Positions 6,019-6,468 of a stretch of DNA of 6,468 bases are shown here, piece by piece. The notes below the pieces were generated by a model. It did no database searches and was not told the DNA's origin. It saw only the letters and a list, made by a program, of their open reading frames with translations. This DNA comes from Paludibacter sp. UBA5753 (lineage in GTDB: Bacteria > Bacteroidota > Bacteroidia > Bacteroidales > Paludibacteraceae): the NCBI GenBank assembly GCA_002427615.1, contig DIFH01000066.1, positions 1 to 6,468 of the forward strand, in the 5' to 3' direction. Numbering within the stretch: the stretch's first letter is position 1; every line of letters begins with the position of its first letter. Made by a program: the position numbers and the translations under genes.

Positions 6019-6468
6019 ATGGAAGAATCACTGTTTCTTAACACCCTGGCATTTGAGTTCCCAAGGGAACCCCAAATATTCTTTTTCTCGCTAACCGATA
6101 AAGAAGATGTTCCGCTTACAAAATTGAATCACCAATTATTCCCGTCAAATATCAGGGATATATTTCCCGACATTTCGAATGACTGCTTTCTTTATACCTC
6201 GTTTACCCGAAGATTAGCGGGTTTTAAGCCATTAAGTATTAACTTTGCCACCGATAACTATGCCCTTGTCAAACGGTACTACAACCGTGAAATAAAACAT
6301 TATTTCACGCATAGAAATTATCTGGTCGAACCTACTTTTATTCAGGACAACCAAATATGGCTCCCCAACAATACCGATAAAGCCCCAAACGGCTGTAGGC
6401 TTTACGATAGGTACACTATTAAAGTAAACTTCAATCACTTTACAAACCGAAAATCCCGTTCTTTTGTA
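6019..6468 (+). CDS. Putative prokaryotic Argonaute, N-terminal part (3' end outside window)
   Basis: One hundred and fifty codons run from ATG 6019 to the right edge; an in-frame TAA at 5980 bounds the frame upstream. Seen: FEFPREPQIFFFSLTD near the start, LFPSNIRDIFPDIS (40-53), a helix KRYYNREIKHYFTHR (85-99), then LVEPTFIQDNQIWLPNN (102-118) and CRLYDRYTIKVNFNHFTNR (126-144). This order is what I recall from the N-terminal and L1 regions of long Argonaute (PAZ-MID-PIWI) proteins of Bacteroidetes, where the last block normally leads into a hydrophobic strand of PELLVSYDG type. If correct, the protein would be a guide-dependent nuclease acting on invading nucleic acid. PAZ, MID and the PIWI DEDX residues lie outside the window, so neither activity nor class can be judged. 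The last six residues (KSRSFV) break the family pattern, and a one-base shift at 6450-6453 would restore it. Codons are richer in C-ending triplets than in the gene before. The family call rests on memory of similar N-termini. Confidence 0.58.
   Translation, partial: MEESLFLNTLAFEFPREPQIFFFSLTDKEDVPLTKLNHQLFPSNIRDIFPDISNDCFLYTSFTRRLAGFKPLSINFATDNYALVKRYYNREIKHYFTHRNYLVEPTFIQDNQIWLPNNTDKAPNGCRLYDRYTIKVNFNHFTNRKSRSFV

Noticed and set aside
5807..6094. Plus-strand reading frame of 95 codons, or 57 codons from ATG 5921, covering the gap before the putative Argonaute
   Set aside because: It overlaps the end of the acidic-protein gene and the start of the Argonaute-like gene in another frame. Its composition is low-complexity Lys/Ile/Asn and no family is recognisable.
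6232..6438. Minus-strand reading frame of 68 codons near the right edge
   Set aside because: It lies entirely opposite the Argonaute-like reading frame, whose protein makes better sense; the minus-strand product shows no motif.
1..6468. CRISPR array, tRNA, insertion sequence or invertible hsdS cassette
   Set aside because: No regularly spaced direct repeats, cloverleaf, transposase gene, recombinase gene or hsdS-like target recognition sequence is visible in the window.

Overview
The window looks like part of a defence island from a Bacteroidetes-type bacterium. The evidence is AT-rich DNA, TAA as the stop codon of every complete gene, and starts preceded by A/T-rich leaders with no clear Shine-Dalgarno sequence. 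The protein types are also common in that phylum. This taxonomic call is an inference, because there is no rRNA or other phylogenetic marker here.

Left block (1-2156, + strand): three closely spaced genes. The first is the C-terminal part of a DUF262/DUF1524-type protein with an HNH-like nuclease signature, cut by the left edge. The second is a DUF3800 protein with RNase H-like acidic residues. It is followed after 2 bases by a 169-residue protein whose C-terminal half resembles a small BECR-fold (barnase/EndoU/colicin E5/D/RelE-like) nuclease. A hairpin 7 bases after the last stop probably ends this unit. Such genes are typical cargo carried between the modification/specificity genes and the restriction gene of type I restriction-modification loci. 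hsdM and hsdS would therefore be expected to the left, but they are not in the window.

Middle block (2157-5302): a 197-base non-coding region with several inverted repeats, then a complete, apparently intact HsdR. This is the type I restriction subunit, with a PD-(D/E)XK nuclease, an SF2 translocase and the usual C-terminal domain.

Right block (5303-6468): an unrecognised 174-residue protein with a coiled-coil-like middle and a very acidic tail, then a 144-base AT-rich gap with a perfect 14-bp palindrome. Last comes the first 150 codons of a gene whose N-terminus resembles long prokaryotic Argonautes of Bacteroidetes. The last few codons of this reading frame fit the family poorly, and a one-base shift in a run of four A fits better, so a frameshift or sequencing error at 6450-6453 is possible.

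Taken together, the window combines a DNA-cleaving restriction enzyme, three probable accessory nucleases, a possible guided nuclease (Argonaute) and an acidic protein of unknown role. Whether these act as one system or are simply clustered cannot be decided from the sequence. The acidic protein sitting between HsdR and the putative Argonaute is the least explained part.
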